Of a stretch of 14,505 nt of DNA, positions 6,480-14,321 are shown piece by piece. The notes below the pieces were generated by a model that was given only the letters and a program-made list of their open reading frames with translations, made no database searches and was not told the origin of the DNA. Made by a program: the position numbers and the translations under genes. The DNA is from Chloroflexota bacterium (GTDB taxonomy: Bacteria > Chloroflexota > UBA5177 > JANWHV01): NCBI GenBank assembly GCA_025450255.1, contig JANWHV010000165.1:1-14505 (forward strand). The letters run 5' to 3'. Each line of letters starts with the position of its first letter. Within the stretch, counting starts at the first letter, position 1.

Positions 6480-7247
6480 CTAGAGGTGCTTTACAAACTC
6501 ACCGCCATCGACGAGCAATGTGGCGCCGGTCACGTAACGCGCGAGATCCGAGGCGAAAAAGACGACCGCGCTCGCCACTTCGTCCGGCATGCCAAGCCTA
6601 CCCAGGCAGGTTTGCACTTCCAGGTTACGCCGGTTTTCGGGAACGGTCAGATATTCCTTGTTGAGATCGGTTTCGATGGTGCCGGGCAGCACGGAGTTAC
6701 AGGTAATCCCTTGAGGGCCGAGGCTGACGGCCAGAGAAGCCATCAAGGCGATCAATCCCGCTTTGGTCGGCCCATAGTGCGCCTGCACCGTACCACCCTT
6801 GATGGCCGAAATAGAGCTGATGGCGATAATCCGCCCCCCAGTCTGGCCGCGCAGCATCAAGCGGGCCGCCTCCTGGCTGCAAAAGAAGGCGCCCTTGAGG
6901 TTGACGTCCTGCACCCGCTCCCAGAGTGCCTCGGAGATCTCCAGAAACGGCGCCATCGGGCAGATGCCGGCATTATTTACCAGGATATCCAGGCCGCCAA
7001 AGGCTGTGTCCGTCTCGGCGAACATGGTCCGGACCTCGGCTTGCCGGCTGATGTCGGCCCGGACGATCAGTGCTTGCCCACCGGCTGCCTGGATTTCGGC
7101 AACGGTGTCCGCCGCCGCCGATTCTTCGTCCGCACTCGGATAGTTGACGGCGATACGGGCGCCCTCACGCGCCAGGGCTACCGCGCAGGCGCGTCCGATG
7201 CCGCGCGAGGCGCCCGTGACCAGCGCGCGCTTACCAAAAAGGAGCAT
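6480..7247 (-). CDS. Short-chain dehydrogenase, probable L-rhamnose 1-dehydrogenase
   Basis: This 255-residue classical SDR has the cofactor loop TGASRGIG (11-18), NNAG (91-94), Ser145 in ISSISA and the catalytic Tyr158-x3-Lys162 in HYGPTKAG. It ends with the usual YVTGATLLVDGG. No acidic residue follows the second strand (VNYPSADEE), which leaves the choice of NAD or NADP open. The start is ATG 7247, one base after the dehydratase stop (TAGGATG), with GAGGGAG upstream; longer frames starting further up only overlap the dehydratase gene. Next to a rhamnonate-dehydratase-like enzyme, the best role is oxidation of L-rhamnose to rhamnonolactone. A keto-deoxy-rhamnonate dehydrogenase is an alternative. 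The family is certain; the substrate is inferred. Confidence 0.85.
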   Translation of the reverse strand: MLLFGKRALVTGASRGIGRACAVALAREGARIAVNYPSADEESAAADTVAEIQAAGGQALIVRADISRQAEVRTMFAETDTAFGGLDILVNNAGICPMAPFLEISEALWERVQDVNLKGAFFCSQEAARLMLRGQTGGRIIAISSISAIKGGTVQAHYGPTKAGLIALMASLAVSLGPQGITCNSVLPGTIETDLNKEYLTVPENRRNLEVQTCLGRLGMPDEVASAVVFFASDLARYVTGATLLVDGGEFVKHL

Positions 7248-7248
7248 C

Positions 7249-8424
7249 CTACGCTCCCTCGTAGAGCAGATTGCTGATTTCCGCTTCGTCCAGCTCGACT
7301 CCCAGGCCGGGGCCACTTGGCGGCTCGATAAAGCCGTCCCTGGCCTCCGGCTCCCCTTTGAAGACGCGCCAGAACAGCTCATTGCCGGTATCGGGCTCCA
7401 CGCGCGGGAAGTATTCGGCGATTGGCGATCCAAAGTTGGCGGCGATCAGATGAAGGTTGTGCGCCTCGTTGGAATGCGGCACGACCGGGATGTCGGCGGC
7501 GGCGGCCAGCGCGTACACCTTTCGCGCCTCGGTGATCCCGCCGACCCGGTTCGTGTCGGGCTGCAGTATGTTGGCGCAGCGGCGATCGATCAACTCTTTA
7601 AAACCGTAACGCGTGTACTCGTGCTCGCCCATTGAAATGAGGATTGGCGATTCACGCACCAGCTTGCTGTAGCCGTCCAGCTCATCGGGCATCAGCGGCT
7701 CCTCGATCCAGCGCAGATCGAATTCCCGCAGTCGCTTGGCCATCTCCAGGGTGTAGGCAACGTTCCAGCCCATGTAGGCGTCGGCCATCAGATCGATCTC
7801 GTCGCCGATTGCCGCGCGAACTCGGCGCACTAGCTCGACATTCCGCTTCATGCCCGCCGTGCCGTGTTGCGGTCCAAAGCCAAAGCGCTGCTTCAGGGCG
7901 CGAAAGCCCTGCCGTACCCAGCCGCGCGCCTCTTCCTGCAGCGCGTCGAGATCCTCGAGCGCGTAGAGGCGGCTCGCGTAGACCGGGATACGCTCCTTGG
8001 TCTTGCCGCCCAGCAGGTTGTAGATTGGCTGACCCAACGATTTGCCGACAATGTCCCACAGGGCGATGTCGATAGCACTGATCGCCGCCACCACGGCCCC
8101 CTTGCGTCCGAAGCGCACGGTCGAGCGATACATCTTGTGCCAGAGCAGCTCGGTGTTGAACGGGTCCTCGCCCACGATCATCATCGCCAGGTGCTGATCG
8201 ATCACCGTCTTCGGCACGCCGGTGAAGCCGCCCGCGCTTCCGATGCCGGTGATGCCTGTATCGGTGAACACCTCGACCAGTACCAGGCTGACCGGCCCCC
8301 ACCATTCAGTGCCTCGCAGCTCGTGGTCAGGGAATATCGTGGTAGGTGAGACGAGATTGCTCTTCAAGGTAGCGGGCTGGCGCGACCACTTCAATGCGCG
8401 TGTGCGCACGCCTGTAATCTTCAT
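7249..8424 (-). CDS. Enolase-superfamily dehydratase, L-rhamnonate dehydratase-like
   Basis: The 391-residue protein has the mandelate racemase/enolase fold: an N-terminal capping domain (1-about 125) and a barrel. Visible active-site elements are K178-x-R180 (ALKQRFGFG), the metal ligands Asp215 (LMADAYMGW), Glu241 (WIEEP) and Glu267 (SMGEHEY), Asp290 in LQPDTNRVGG and His317 in VVPHSNEAH. The stretch GMKRNVELVRRVR...DLMADAYMGW and the GEHEYTRYGF motif are typical of rhamnonate-dehydratase-like proteins, which convert L-rhamnonate to 2-keto-3-deoxy-L-rhamnonate. Its ATG overlaps the GntR stop (ATGA), so the two are translationally coupled. Another six-carbon aldonate dehydratase remains possible. 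Confidence 0.85.
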   Translation of the reverse strand: MKITGVRTRALKWSRQPATLKSNLVSPTTIFPDHELRGTEWWGPVSLVLVEVFTDTGITGIGSAGGFTGVPKTVIDQHLAMMIVGEDPFNTELLWHKMYRSTVRFGRKGAVVAAISAIDIALWDIVGKSLGQPIYNLLGGKTKERIPVYASRLYALEDLDALQEEARGWVRQGFRALKQRFGFGPQHGTAGMKRNVELVRRVRAAIGDEIDLMADAYMGWNVAYTLEMAKRLREFDLRWIEEPLMPDELDGYSKLVRESPILISMGEHEYTRYGFKELIDRRCANILQPDTNRVGGITEARKVYALAAAADIPVVPHSNEAHNLHLIAANFGSPIAEYFPRVEPDTGNELFWRVFKGEPEARDGFIEPPSGPGLGVELDEAEISNLLYEGA

Positions 8425-9167
8425 CGCTTGGTGCCTCCGTCGGCAAGATCGTCGAAAACGGGTAGCCTTTCACGCCGATCTCGCGCCAGCTCCTGGCGGA
8501 TCAGCGCCTCCACGTCGTCGAGATGAACGTCCATCGCGCCGCGCGCCGCGTCGGCGTCCCCTTCCTCGATCGCCCGCAGGATGCGGAGATGAAACGCCAG
8601 GGCCTTTTCGGCGGCGGCGGGCGTACGTGAGGTAATCTCCAAGTTGCGGATCAGCAGGTCGCGAATTGAACGCAGCATGCGCGCGAACACCGGGTTCCCC
8701 GCCGCGCCGGCAACAAGCTCGTGAAACCCGATATCGAGAGCGATGATTGCGCCGCCCATCGTCACGGCGTCACGCATGGCGTCCAGATTGGCGGCAAGAG
8801 CGGCGAGGTCTTCCGCGGTACGGCGGCGCGCCGCCAGCCCAGCCAGCGCCGTCTCGGCGATCCGCCGTACTTCCACGGCATGCAACATATCGACGTCGGC
8901 CATGTGCCCGGCAATGATCGAGAAATCCGTCGATACCAGGTGGTCGGGATGAAAGCTGTTCACAAAGGCGCCGCTTCGTCGCCGGATCTCAATTATTCTG
9001 CTTCGCTCCAGGCCGCGAAGGGCCTCGCGCACCGCCGGTCGGCCCACGCCAAAACGGATCGCCAGAACCCGTTCAGAGGGTAGGCGTTGGCCTGGCCGCA
9101 CTTCGCCTCCCCGGATCAAATCCGCGATCTTCTCCCTGACCGGTATCAATGGCGGGGACGTTCCCAT
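8421..9167 (-). CDS. GntR-family regulator with FCD domain
   Basis: The 248-residue regulator has an N-terminal winged helix (about 8-72; LPSERVLAIRFGVGRPAVREALRGLE, wing RRRSGAFV) and a helical FCD ligand domain. The FCD metal-binding residues are visible as Asp145-x3-His149, His193 and His215; the 22-residue gap between the last two is typical. Ligands of this class are usually small carboxylates, so rhamnonate or keto-deoxy-rhamnonate is a reasonable guess. ATG 9167 with GGGAGA upstream is preferred to ATG 9191, which has weak ribosome binding. It heads the oxidative-branch unit. FadR-like members bind TGGTNNNACCA, and two such sites lie in the transporter promoter, making that operon its probable target. 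Confidence 0.92.
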   Translation of the reverse strand: MGTSPPLIPVREKIADLIRGGEVRPGQRLPSERVLAIRFGVGRPAVREALRGLERSRIIEIRRRSGAFVNSFHPDHLVSTDFSIIAGHMADVDMLHAVEVRRIAETALAGLAARRRTAEDLAALAANLDAMRDAVTMGGAIIALDIGFHELVAGAAGNPVFARMLRSIRDLLIRNLEITSRTPAAAEKALAFHLRILRAIEEGDADAARGAMDVHLDDVEALIRQELARDRRERLPVFDDLADGGTKR

Positions 9168-9299
9168 GTGGTGGGTCTCCCGTGAGAGCATGCATCAAGG
9201 CGGCGAGGCACGCATCCTGCTGGACGTGTTTCGCCGGTGGTATGTACAGGAAAGACGAAGGCTATGATACGGTCCGGTAGCGCATTGGCTCGCTCCAGA
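9168..9299. other. Leader and upstream region of the gntR unit
   Basis: These 132 bp hold no gene. On the minus strand TATCAT (9269-9264) is a good -10 candidate, but no matching -35 box lies 16-18 bp upstream. No copy of GTTGACGAACC or TGGTNNNACCA is present. A half-like TGTACATACCA near 9240-9251 has the wrong spacing for a FadR site. How this unit is transcribed is not clear. Confidence 0.4.
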
Positions 9300-9329
9300 C
9301 GAGGGGACGAACAGAAAGCCGTCCCCTCG
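9300..9329. other. Perfect 9-bp stem-loop, second after rhaS
   Basis: CGAGGGGAC (9300-9308) pairs with GTCCCCTCG (9321-9329) around a 12-base loop. It lies downstream of rhaS and of the stem-loop at 9341-9363 in the direction of transcription. There is no U-tract, so it may act as a transcript 3' end with Rho, as an RNA stabiliser, or as a protein site. Confidence 0.6.
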
Positions 9330-9340
9330 CCAACACGCCT

Positions 9341-9363
9341 GGCCGGCAAGTCCGTTGCCGGCC
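9341..9363 (-). terminator. Perfect 9-bp hairpin directly after rhaS
   Basis: GGCCGGCAA (9341-9349) and TTGCCGGCC (9355-9363) form a perfect stem with a 5-base loop, six bases after the rhaS stop. The bases that follow in the transcript are not U-rich, so it is not a classical intrinsic terminator. It most likely marks or protects the 3' end of the transporter mRNA and limits read-through into gntR. Confidence 0.55.
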
Positions 9364-9369
9364 GGCTGG

Positions 9370-10386
9370 TTAGAACTTAAAGTTGTTGATATTCTTCGCC
9401 GTGAATGTGAGGAACGGACCGGCCGGCAGCGTGCCTGTCTTGTCGATAGTCACGGTGCCGAACTGTCCGGCCTTGAAGCTGGAGCCCGGCTTGGCGGGAA
9501 ACTTGTTGGCGATCATCTCGTGGAACAGATAGGTCGCGATGATCCCCTCGTTCGCCGGATCCCACAGTTGGAATGCTTTCACCGTGCCGTCGAGCACGTA
9601 TTGGCGCATCTGGCTGGGTAGGCCGAGGCCGGTTACGGACACCTGCTTCCCCATCTTCTTGTCGTCGATTACCTTTGCCGCGGAGCTAATGCCCACGGTG
9701 GTAGGCGACAAGATGCCCTTGAGCTTGGGGAAGGCGGCGAGCAGGGCATTGGTCTGGGTGGTGCTGGTGGCAGGGTCATCGTTGCCGTAGGCAATTTTGA
9801 CCATCTGCATTTTGGCGTAGATAGGCTTCTTGAGTTCTTGCTTCATGTAGCCGATCCACTCGTTCTGGTCGGGCGCGGTGGTGGTGGCGGAAAGGATTGC
9901 GAACTGGCCCGTGTAGTTGATCAGTTTGGCCATGAGCTGGATCTGGAGCCCGCCCGTTTTGGTGAAGTCAACCGGCAGGATGGTCGCGGCAGCGCCGCCG
10001 GCGCCGAGGGGGCCGTTCACGGCAAGCACCTTGATACCGCGGGACATGGCCTGCTTCAGGGCCGGCAGCACGGCGTTCGCGTCGTTGGCCGAGATGGCGA
10101 TGGCGCATACGTGCTGCGCGATGGCGGTATTGATGTAGGGAATCTGCAAGGTGCCGCCGGCGGAGGACGGCGCTTCCGTTTTAAACGAATAGCCGAACTT
10201 GCCGACCGTGCTTTTGAAGCCCTTGATGATCGAATCAAAGTACGGGTTGCCGGTGTTCTTCGGTATGTACTCGATGACGCAGCCGGCATGAGCCTTGTTC
10301 GTCGCGTGTACCAGGCTTGTGGCCGGCAAAGCCGCGGCTGAAGCGACCACCAGCGCCATTGCCCCACGGGCAACAATGCCTTTCAT
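9370..10386 (-). CDS. rhaS: Periplasmic rhamnose-binding protein of the ABC transporter
   Basis: The 338-residue protein begins with a signal peptide (MKGIVARG, a hydrophobic core at about 9-25, probable cleavage after VHA at 28 or AHA at 34). Cys36 follows AHAG, a poor lipobox. The mature part is a Peripla_BP_4 sugar-binding domain: YIPKNTGNPYFDSIIKGF (40-57), AILSATTTAPDQNEWI (163-178), the ELKKPIYAKM segment (184-193), LSPTTVGIS (226-234) and VTGLGLPSQMRQYV (251-264), closely following RhaS of rhizobial rhamnose transporters. The WDSD-like sugar-contact strand expected near 122-126 reads AVNGP, which may alter ligand contacts. ATG 10386 follows GAAAGG. The gene is last in the transporter operon, 38 bp after the second permease. 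Confidence 0.9.
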   Translation of the reverse strand: MKGIVARGAMALVVASAAALPATSLVHATNKAHAGCVIEYIPKNTGNPYFDSIIKGFKSTVGKFGYSFKTEAPSSAGGTLQIPYINTAIAQHVCAIAISANDANAVLPALKQAMSRGIKVLAVNGPLGAGGAAATILPVDFTKTGGLQIQLMAKLINYTGQFAILSATTTAPDQNEWIGYMKQELKKPIYAKMQMVKIAYGNDDPATSTTQTNALLAAFPKLKGILSPTTVGISSAAKVIDDKKMGKQVSVTGLGLPSQMRQYVLDGTVKAFQLWDPANEGIIATYLFHEMIANKFPAKPGSSFKAGQFGTVTIDKTGTLPAGPFLTFTAKNINNFKF

Positions 10387-10424
10387 CAGGATACCTTTCG
10401 TTCATCGGGTGACGATAATTACCG

Positions 10425-11495
10425 CTACGCTTCCTGAGTTTGTGACGCGGATTCCGGCTCTTCCCTCCCTTCTTGCACGGCATGCGCGGCCGCGGAAGCC
10501 TGCATGGTTACAATGTCGGACGGCTTTGGAGAGAATTTCAGATAGAGGCGCCCTAGCAGATGGGGCAGGAGGATGGACAATACCAGCATGGCGCCGATCG
10601 CGGCTTGCTGGCTCTGGCCCGAGAGGTTGTCGAGACCCATACCCCACTGCAGCGAGCCGATGGCGAAGACCGCGAGGACCGTTCCCACAATGCTGCCGCT
10701 GCCGCCAAATATACTGGCGCCGCCAAGCAACACCGCCGTAATGATTGCCAGCTCATCGCCGCTGGCGAGATCGGAGCGGACACTGCCGAAACGCGATATG
10801 AACATTATCGCTCCAATGGCCGACGCGAATCCGGACAGCGTAAAAATGACCACCGTAACGCGGTCCACGTGTACGCCGGAAAAGCGCGCGGCGTCACGAT
10901 TGGTGCCGATCATATAGGCCTGGCGTCCAAGCACCGTGAAGTGCAACAAGACGCCGAATGCCAGAGCGAGGCCAAGAAATATGAGGAGCGACACCGGAAT
11001 GAGCGTGTTGCCCAGGTACTGCAGGTTGATGCCCACGAAGTTGCCCGGAAAGTCCGAGATTGAGTTTGAGCCCAGCAGGGCGCTGGCCAGGCCCGAATAC
11101 AGCGACCGCGTGCCAAGAGTGACGACGAGCGACGAGATCTTAAATCGTGTGACCAGCAGACCGTTGATGGCGCCGAGCGCCGAGCCGAACAGCAGCGCGA
11201 CGATCGTGCAGAGCCAGATTGGCAACCCCGCGTCGTTCAGCTTCCCGAAAACACCGGCCGTAAGCACCACCATCGACGCGACCGATATGTCCACCTCGCC
11301 GGCGGCGATCACCATGGTCATCGCCAGCGCGATAATCCCGTCCTCCATGAAGTTGGTAGGCATGGTGGAGAGATTGGTGGAGTCGATAAAATACGGAGAC
11401 AATTGGCTGCTGACGATCAAGACGATGATGAGCACCAGCACGGTGCCCCACTCCCGATGCCCGAACAGCGCGCGCCAGAGCGAACTTCGCCTCAT
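10425..11495 (-). CDS. rhaQ: Rhamnose ABC transporter permease (second subunit)
   Basis: This 356-residue membrane protein of the BPD_transp_2 (ribose/xylose-type) family has about eight to ten hydrophobic segments from residue 17 to about 312. The conserved AGEVDISVAS (65-74) and the cytoplasmic coupling region AINGLLVTRFKISSLVVTLGT (109-129) are clear, as is ILLGGASIFGG-like AVLLGGASIFGGSGS late in the protein. A hydrophilic tail of about 40 residues, rich in Glu, Gln and Ala, closes it. Its ATG overlaps the stop of the preceding permease by ATGA, so synthesis of the two is coupled. It would form a heterodimeric channel with RhaP. Naming follows the rhamnose context; the two permeases could be swapped in name. 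Confidence 0.88.
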   Translation of the reverse strand: MRRSSLWRALFGHREWGTVLVLIIVLIVSSQLSPYFIDSTNLSTMPTNFMEDGIIALAMTMVIAAGEVDISVASMVVLTAGVFGKLNDAGLPIWLCTIVALLFGSALGAINGLLVTRFKISSLVVTLGTRSLYSGLASALLGSNSISDFPGNFVGINLQYLGNTLIPVSLLIFLGLALAFGVLLHFTVLGRQAYMIGTNRDAARFSGVHVDRVTVVIFTLSGFASAIGAIMFISRFGSVRSDLASGDELAIITAVLLGGASIFGGSGSIVGTVLAVFAIGSLQWGMGLDNLSGQSQQAAIGAMLVLSILLPHLLGRLYLKFSPKPSDIVTMQASAAAHAVQEGREEPESASQTQEA

Positions 11496-12499
11496 CGATG
11501 ACGCCTTGCCTGCTGGGCTATGACCGTGGCACGGCGGCGCAGCGCGCCGTCAACCACCACCGCGATCAGGATAGCGCTGCCGATGAACGCGTCATCCCAA
11601 TATGCCGAGACGTTGGTGATGTATAGACCGTTCGTGACCATTGCAAGCAGCAGCGCGCCTAAAACCGTGCCGAACTGGCGACCATAGCCGCCGAAGAGGC
11701 TGGCGCCGCCGATCACGACCGCGGCAACGGATCGCAGTTCCAACCCGACTCCCGCGTCGGCGGGATTGGCGGTGCCGAACTGGCCGATGTACATGATGCC
11801 CGCCAGACCCGCCAGGGCGCCGCTCGCGACAAACGCCCAGAATGTGGTCCATCCCGCCGGAATGCCGCGCAGCGACGCGGCGCGCGGATTGTCGCCCAAC
11901 GCGTAGCAGCGGCGCCCGAACCGGGTGAAGCGCAAGACGAACGCCATGATCGCGGAAACGACAAGCGCGATATACACGAGCCAGGCCACCGCGAGGTCGG
12001 CGTTCGATAACGACAGCAGCGATCGTGGAAGCTGGTTTGGATCGACCTGGACACTATTGCTAACCCAGTACGCAAGACCACGGTAGAGGCCGAGCGTGCC
12101 CAGAGTCGCCACGATCGACGGCACTTCGAAGAATGCGATAATGATGCCGTTTACCGCCCCCAGTAGGGCCCCTATGGCAATGCCCATCAAGAAAATGAAC
12201 GGCAATGGCAGCCCAGGGTGCTGGACCAGGAATGTGGCGGTGCCCATCACCGTGACCCCGACGATTGAGCCAACCGAAAGATCGACGTTCCGCGTGATTA
12301 CCACCAGCGTTTGTCCGGACGCCACCACGAGCACCACGGCCATGTCGGCTAAAATACCCTGAAAGTTCTGGGTCTGGAAGAAACGCGGCTCGATAGCGGT
12401 AAAGATGGCGACCACCGCCACCAGGAAGATGATGATTCCTGCCTCGCGGAAGCGCAGGACTATGTTGACGAGCTGATCGACGCCGAATTTACGTGTCAT
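11492..12499 (-). CDS. rhaP: Rhamnose ABC transporter permease (first subunit)
   Basis: This 335-residue inner-membrane permease is of the BPD_transp_2 family. Hydrophobic segments begin at about residue 20. RNVDLSVGS (70-78) and the coupling region GAVNGIIIAFFEVPSIVATLGT (114-135) match sugar permeases of the RbsC/XylH/RhaP group, and AVVIGGASLFGGYG lies near the end. The ATG overlaps the stop of the ATPase gene (ATGA), as does its own stop with rhaQ, so the three membrane and ATPase subunits are made in step. It ends in a basic, cytoplasmic RRHR tail. Confidence 0.88.
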   Translation of the reverse strand: MTRKFGVDQLVNIVLRFREAGIIIFLVAVVAIFTAIEPRFFQTQNFQGILADMAVVLVVASGQTLVVITRNVDLSVGSIVGVTVMGTATFLVQHPGLPLPFIFLMGIAIGALLGAVNGIIIAFFEVPSIVATLGTLGLYRGLAYWVSNSVQVDPNQLPRSLLSLSNADLAVAWLVYIALVVSAIMAFVLRFTRFGRRCYALGDNPRAASLRGIPAGWTTFWAFVASGALAGLAGIMYIGQFGTANPADAGVGLELRSVAAVVIGGASLFGGYGRQFGTVLGALLLAMVTNGLYITNVSAYWDDAFIGSAILIAVVVDGALRRRATVIAQQARRHR

Positions 12500-14037
12500 C
12501 CGGCGACCGCGCTCAAGCTTGCCGCGGCGACCACGGCCTCGGGCGTGGCGGTTTCGTGGGAGAAAGCGGAGACTATGCGGCCCTCGCGCATCACCAACAC
12601 GCGGTCGCTGACGCTGAGTAGCTCCGGCAGGTCCGACGAAATCATCAGTATGGCGACTCCCTGTTGCGCCAGTTCACCCATAATGCGGTGAATTTCTGCT
12701 TTGGCGCCCACGTCCACGCCGCGCGTCGGCTCGTCAAGGATCAGCACCTTGGGCGCTGTGGTCAACCACTTGGCGAATACCACTTTCTGCTGGTTGCCAC
12801 CGGAAAGCTCGCGCGGCGCCTGCTGCACGCCACGCGCCACCAGGCGCAGCGGCTGTGTATAGCGGATCGCCTGCGCGCGTTCCGCCGCGGGCCGCAGAAA
12901 GCCGCCGCGCGAGATCGCTCCCAGTCGGGGCAGCGCGATATTCTTGGCAATCGACACCGGAAGCAACAGGCCGTGCAGTTGTCGATCTTCCGGTACGTAG
13001 GCAATACCGTGGCGAATCGCGTCACGGCTTGAGCGGATGCGCGCCACTTTGCCGTTCACGCGAATGCTTCCCCGGTCGGCATGCCGCACGCCGAATATCG
13101 TCTCCGCGACCTCCGTCCGCCCGGCGCCCACCAGGCCGCCAAGGCCCACGATCTCACCGGCGCGCACCTCAAAATCGATATCGTTGAACTCACTCTTACG
13201 GCTGAGTTTTTCTACCGCGAGCACGACCGCGCCAGGCGTGGCGCGCTGGCGCTTGTACAGAGACGACGCTTCGCGCCCAACCATCAGCCGCACAAGCAAA
13301 TCCTCGGTAGCGCCGGCACTGGCAAGGGATTCCACTACCTGGCCGTCGCGCATCACCGTGATCCGGTCGCTGATCGCCAGCACTTCCTCGAGGCGATGGC
13401 CAATGAAGATAATGCCGACCCCTTTTCCGCGCAAGTCGCGGAGGACGCGGAAGAGGTCCCGCACTTCACTCGGCGTAAGCGACGCGGTGGGCTCATCGAC
13501 AATCAGGGCAGTCGGCTCGTCGGCTAGCGCGCTCACCATGTCGACCATCTGGCGCTCGGCCACGGAAAGCCCGCGCACGAGCGTCCTGGCATCCATGTGT
13601 TGGCCAATTGAATTGAGGAGCCGTTCGGTCTCGCGATACATGCGCGGCCAATCCATCACCGTGCCGGCTGGGCCACCTTTCAACTCACGGCCGGCAAAGA
13701 CGTTCGCGGCGATATCCAGCGAGGGAAATAGCGTAGGTTCCTGATGGATGATGCCGATACCGTGGCGCCGCGCGTCGAGCGGCGACGACATGGAGATTGG
13801 CGTGCCGCGATGGACGATGATGCCTGTATCCGGCCGCACTACGCCGCTCAGCATCCGCGCGACGGTAGACTTGCCGGCCCCGTTTTCGCCGATGATCGCA
13901 TGGATCTCGCCGGCTCTCAGCGTGAAGTTCACGTCACGGACGACTTTGATCGGGCCGTACCATTTCGAGACGCCCCGCGCCTCGAGGGCATCGCCGCGCG
14001 GAGCGTTTGCCGGGGCCGCCTGATTCTGAGTCGTCAT
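12496..14037 (-). CDS. rhaT: Rhamnose ABC transporter ATPase, two fused nucleotide-binding domains
   Basis: This is a 513-residue RbsA/XylG-type protein. Domain 1 has Walker A GENGAGKST (50-58), the variant signature LSVAERQM (157-164), Walker B ALIVDEPT (177-184) and His214. Domain 2 has the degenerate Walker A GLVGAGRTE (301-309) usual for this family, LSGGNQQK (411-418) and LILDEPTRGVDVGAK (432-446). It powers import through RhaP/RhaQ. A longer frame from 14094 is possible, but ATG 14037 follows GAAGGA and begins with the disordered MTTQNQAAPA typical of these proteins; the extra 57 bases belong to the leader just below the operator. The gene leads the transporter operon, whereas many related operons start with the binding-protein gene. 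The symbol follows the rhizobial rhaSTPQ scheme. Confidence 0.9.
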   Translation of the reverse strand: MTTQNQAAPANAPRGDALEARGVSKWYGPIKVVRDVNFTLRAGEIHAIIGENGAGKSTVARMLSGVVRPDTGIIVHRGTPISMSSPLDARRHGIGIIHQEPTLFPSLDIAANVFAGRELKGGPAGTVMDWPRMYRETERLLNSIGQHMDARTLVRGLSVAERQMVDMVSALADEPTALIVDEPTASLTPSEVRDLFRVLRDLRGKGVGIIFIGHRLEEVLAISDRITVMRDGQVVESLASAGATEDLLVRLMVGREASSLYKRQRATPGAVVLAVEKLSRKSEFNDIDFEVRAGEIVGLGGLVGAGRTEVAETIFGVRHADRGSIRVNGKVARIRSSRDAIRHGIAYVPEDRQLHGLLLPVSIAKNIALPRLGAISRGGFLRPAAERAQAIRYTQPLRLVARGVQQAPRELSGGNQQKVVFAKWLTTAPKVLILDEPTRGVDVGAKAEIHRIMGELAQQGVAILMISSDLPELLSVSDRVLVMREGRIVSAFSHETATPEAVVAAASLSAVAG

Positions 14038-14091
14038 CGACCGTCCTTCATCGCAACATCGCCGCAAAGCCTGGAATGGAGGCACGGCAGG

Positions 14092-14110
14092 CATCTGGTC
14101 TTACCAGATG
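14092..14110. promoter_or_regulatory. GntR/FadR-type operator, perfect palindrome
   Basis: CATCTGGT-CTT-ACCAGATG is an 8-3-8 perfect palindrome containing TGGTNNNACCA, the core bound by FadR-like GntR proteins. It covers about +1 to +20 of the proximal transporter promoter, a position where binding blocks transcription. The FCD-type GntR regulator encoded at 8421-9167 is the natural candidate to bind it. Confidence 0.7.
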
Positions 14111-14117
14111 ATTGGCA

Positions 14118-14146
14118 ACGCTACCACGGTGTCGCGGGTTCGTCAA
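14118..14146 (-). promoter_or_regulatory. Proximal promoter of the transporter operon
   Basis: On the minus strand TTGACG (14146-14141) lies 17 bp from TAGCGT (14123-14118). The -35 is within a copy of GTTGACGAACC. The -10 is weak, so an activator or relief of repression may be needed. The predicted start is about 74 bases before the ATPase ATG, at the edge of the operator. Confidence 0.45.
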
Positions 14147-14170
14147 CAGGGCCGCGGTTGATTTGCCGTC

Positions 14171-14198
14171 GTCGTGGTGATCCTGGTAAGACCACGAC
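14171..14198. promoter_or_regulatory. Second GntR-type operator inside an 8-bp inverted repeat
   Basis: TGGTAAGACCA (14184-14194) fits TGGTNNNACCA and is the exact reverse complement of the TGGTCTTACCA core at 14096-14106. It overlaps a wider inverted repeat, GTCGTGGT (14171-14178) with ACCACGAC (14191-14198). The centres of the two operators are 88 bp apart, on either side of the proximal promoter, which would allow cooperative binding or a loop. Confidence 0.55.
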
Positions 14199-14321
14199 AC
14201 GGCCCGGCGGTTACAGTGCCCGAAGTGTCCAAACGGTAACCCGATTTGCTGCTCGTCCACCGTCGATGCGGGCTCGCACGAGTCCGCGGCGGATTGACGG
14301 AAGGCGGCGGAAGCTTGCATC

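Noticed and set aside
6156..7277. 373-codon plus-strand frame opposite the SDR and MBL-fold genes
   Set aside because: It spans two real genes on the other strand, has no recognisable motif and no convincing ribosome-binding site; it is a compositional shadow.
7248..7433. N-terminal extension of the SDR upstream of 7247
   Set aside because: The extra 62 residues overlap the dehydratase gene in another frame and have no SDR character, while ATG 7247 has a good ribosome-binding site and begins right at the cofactor fold.
9240..9251. Possible GntR autoregulatory site (TGTACATACCA)
   Set aside because: The half-site spacing is wrong for a FadR-type operator and the second arm is incomplete.
14038..14094. 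Longer ATPase start at 14094
   Set aside because: The 19 added residues are not typical of the family and the frame would begin inside the operator/leader; ATG 14037 has GAAGGA at proper spacing.
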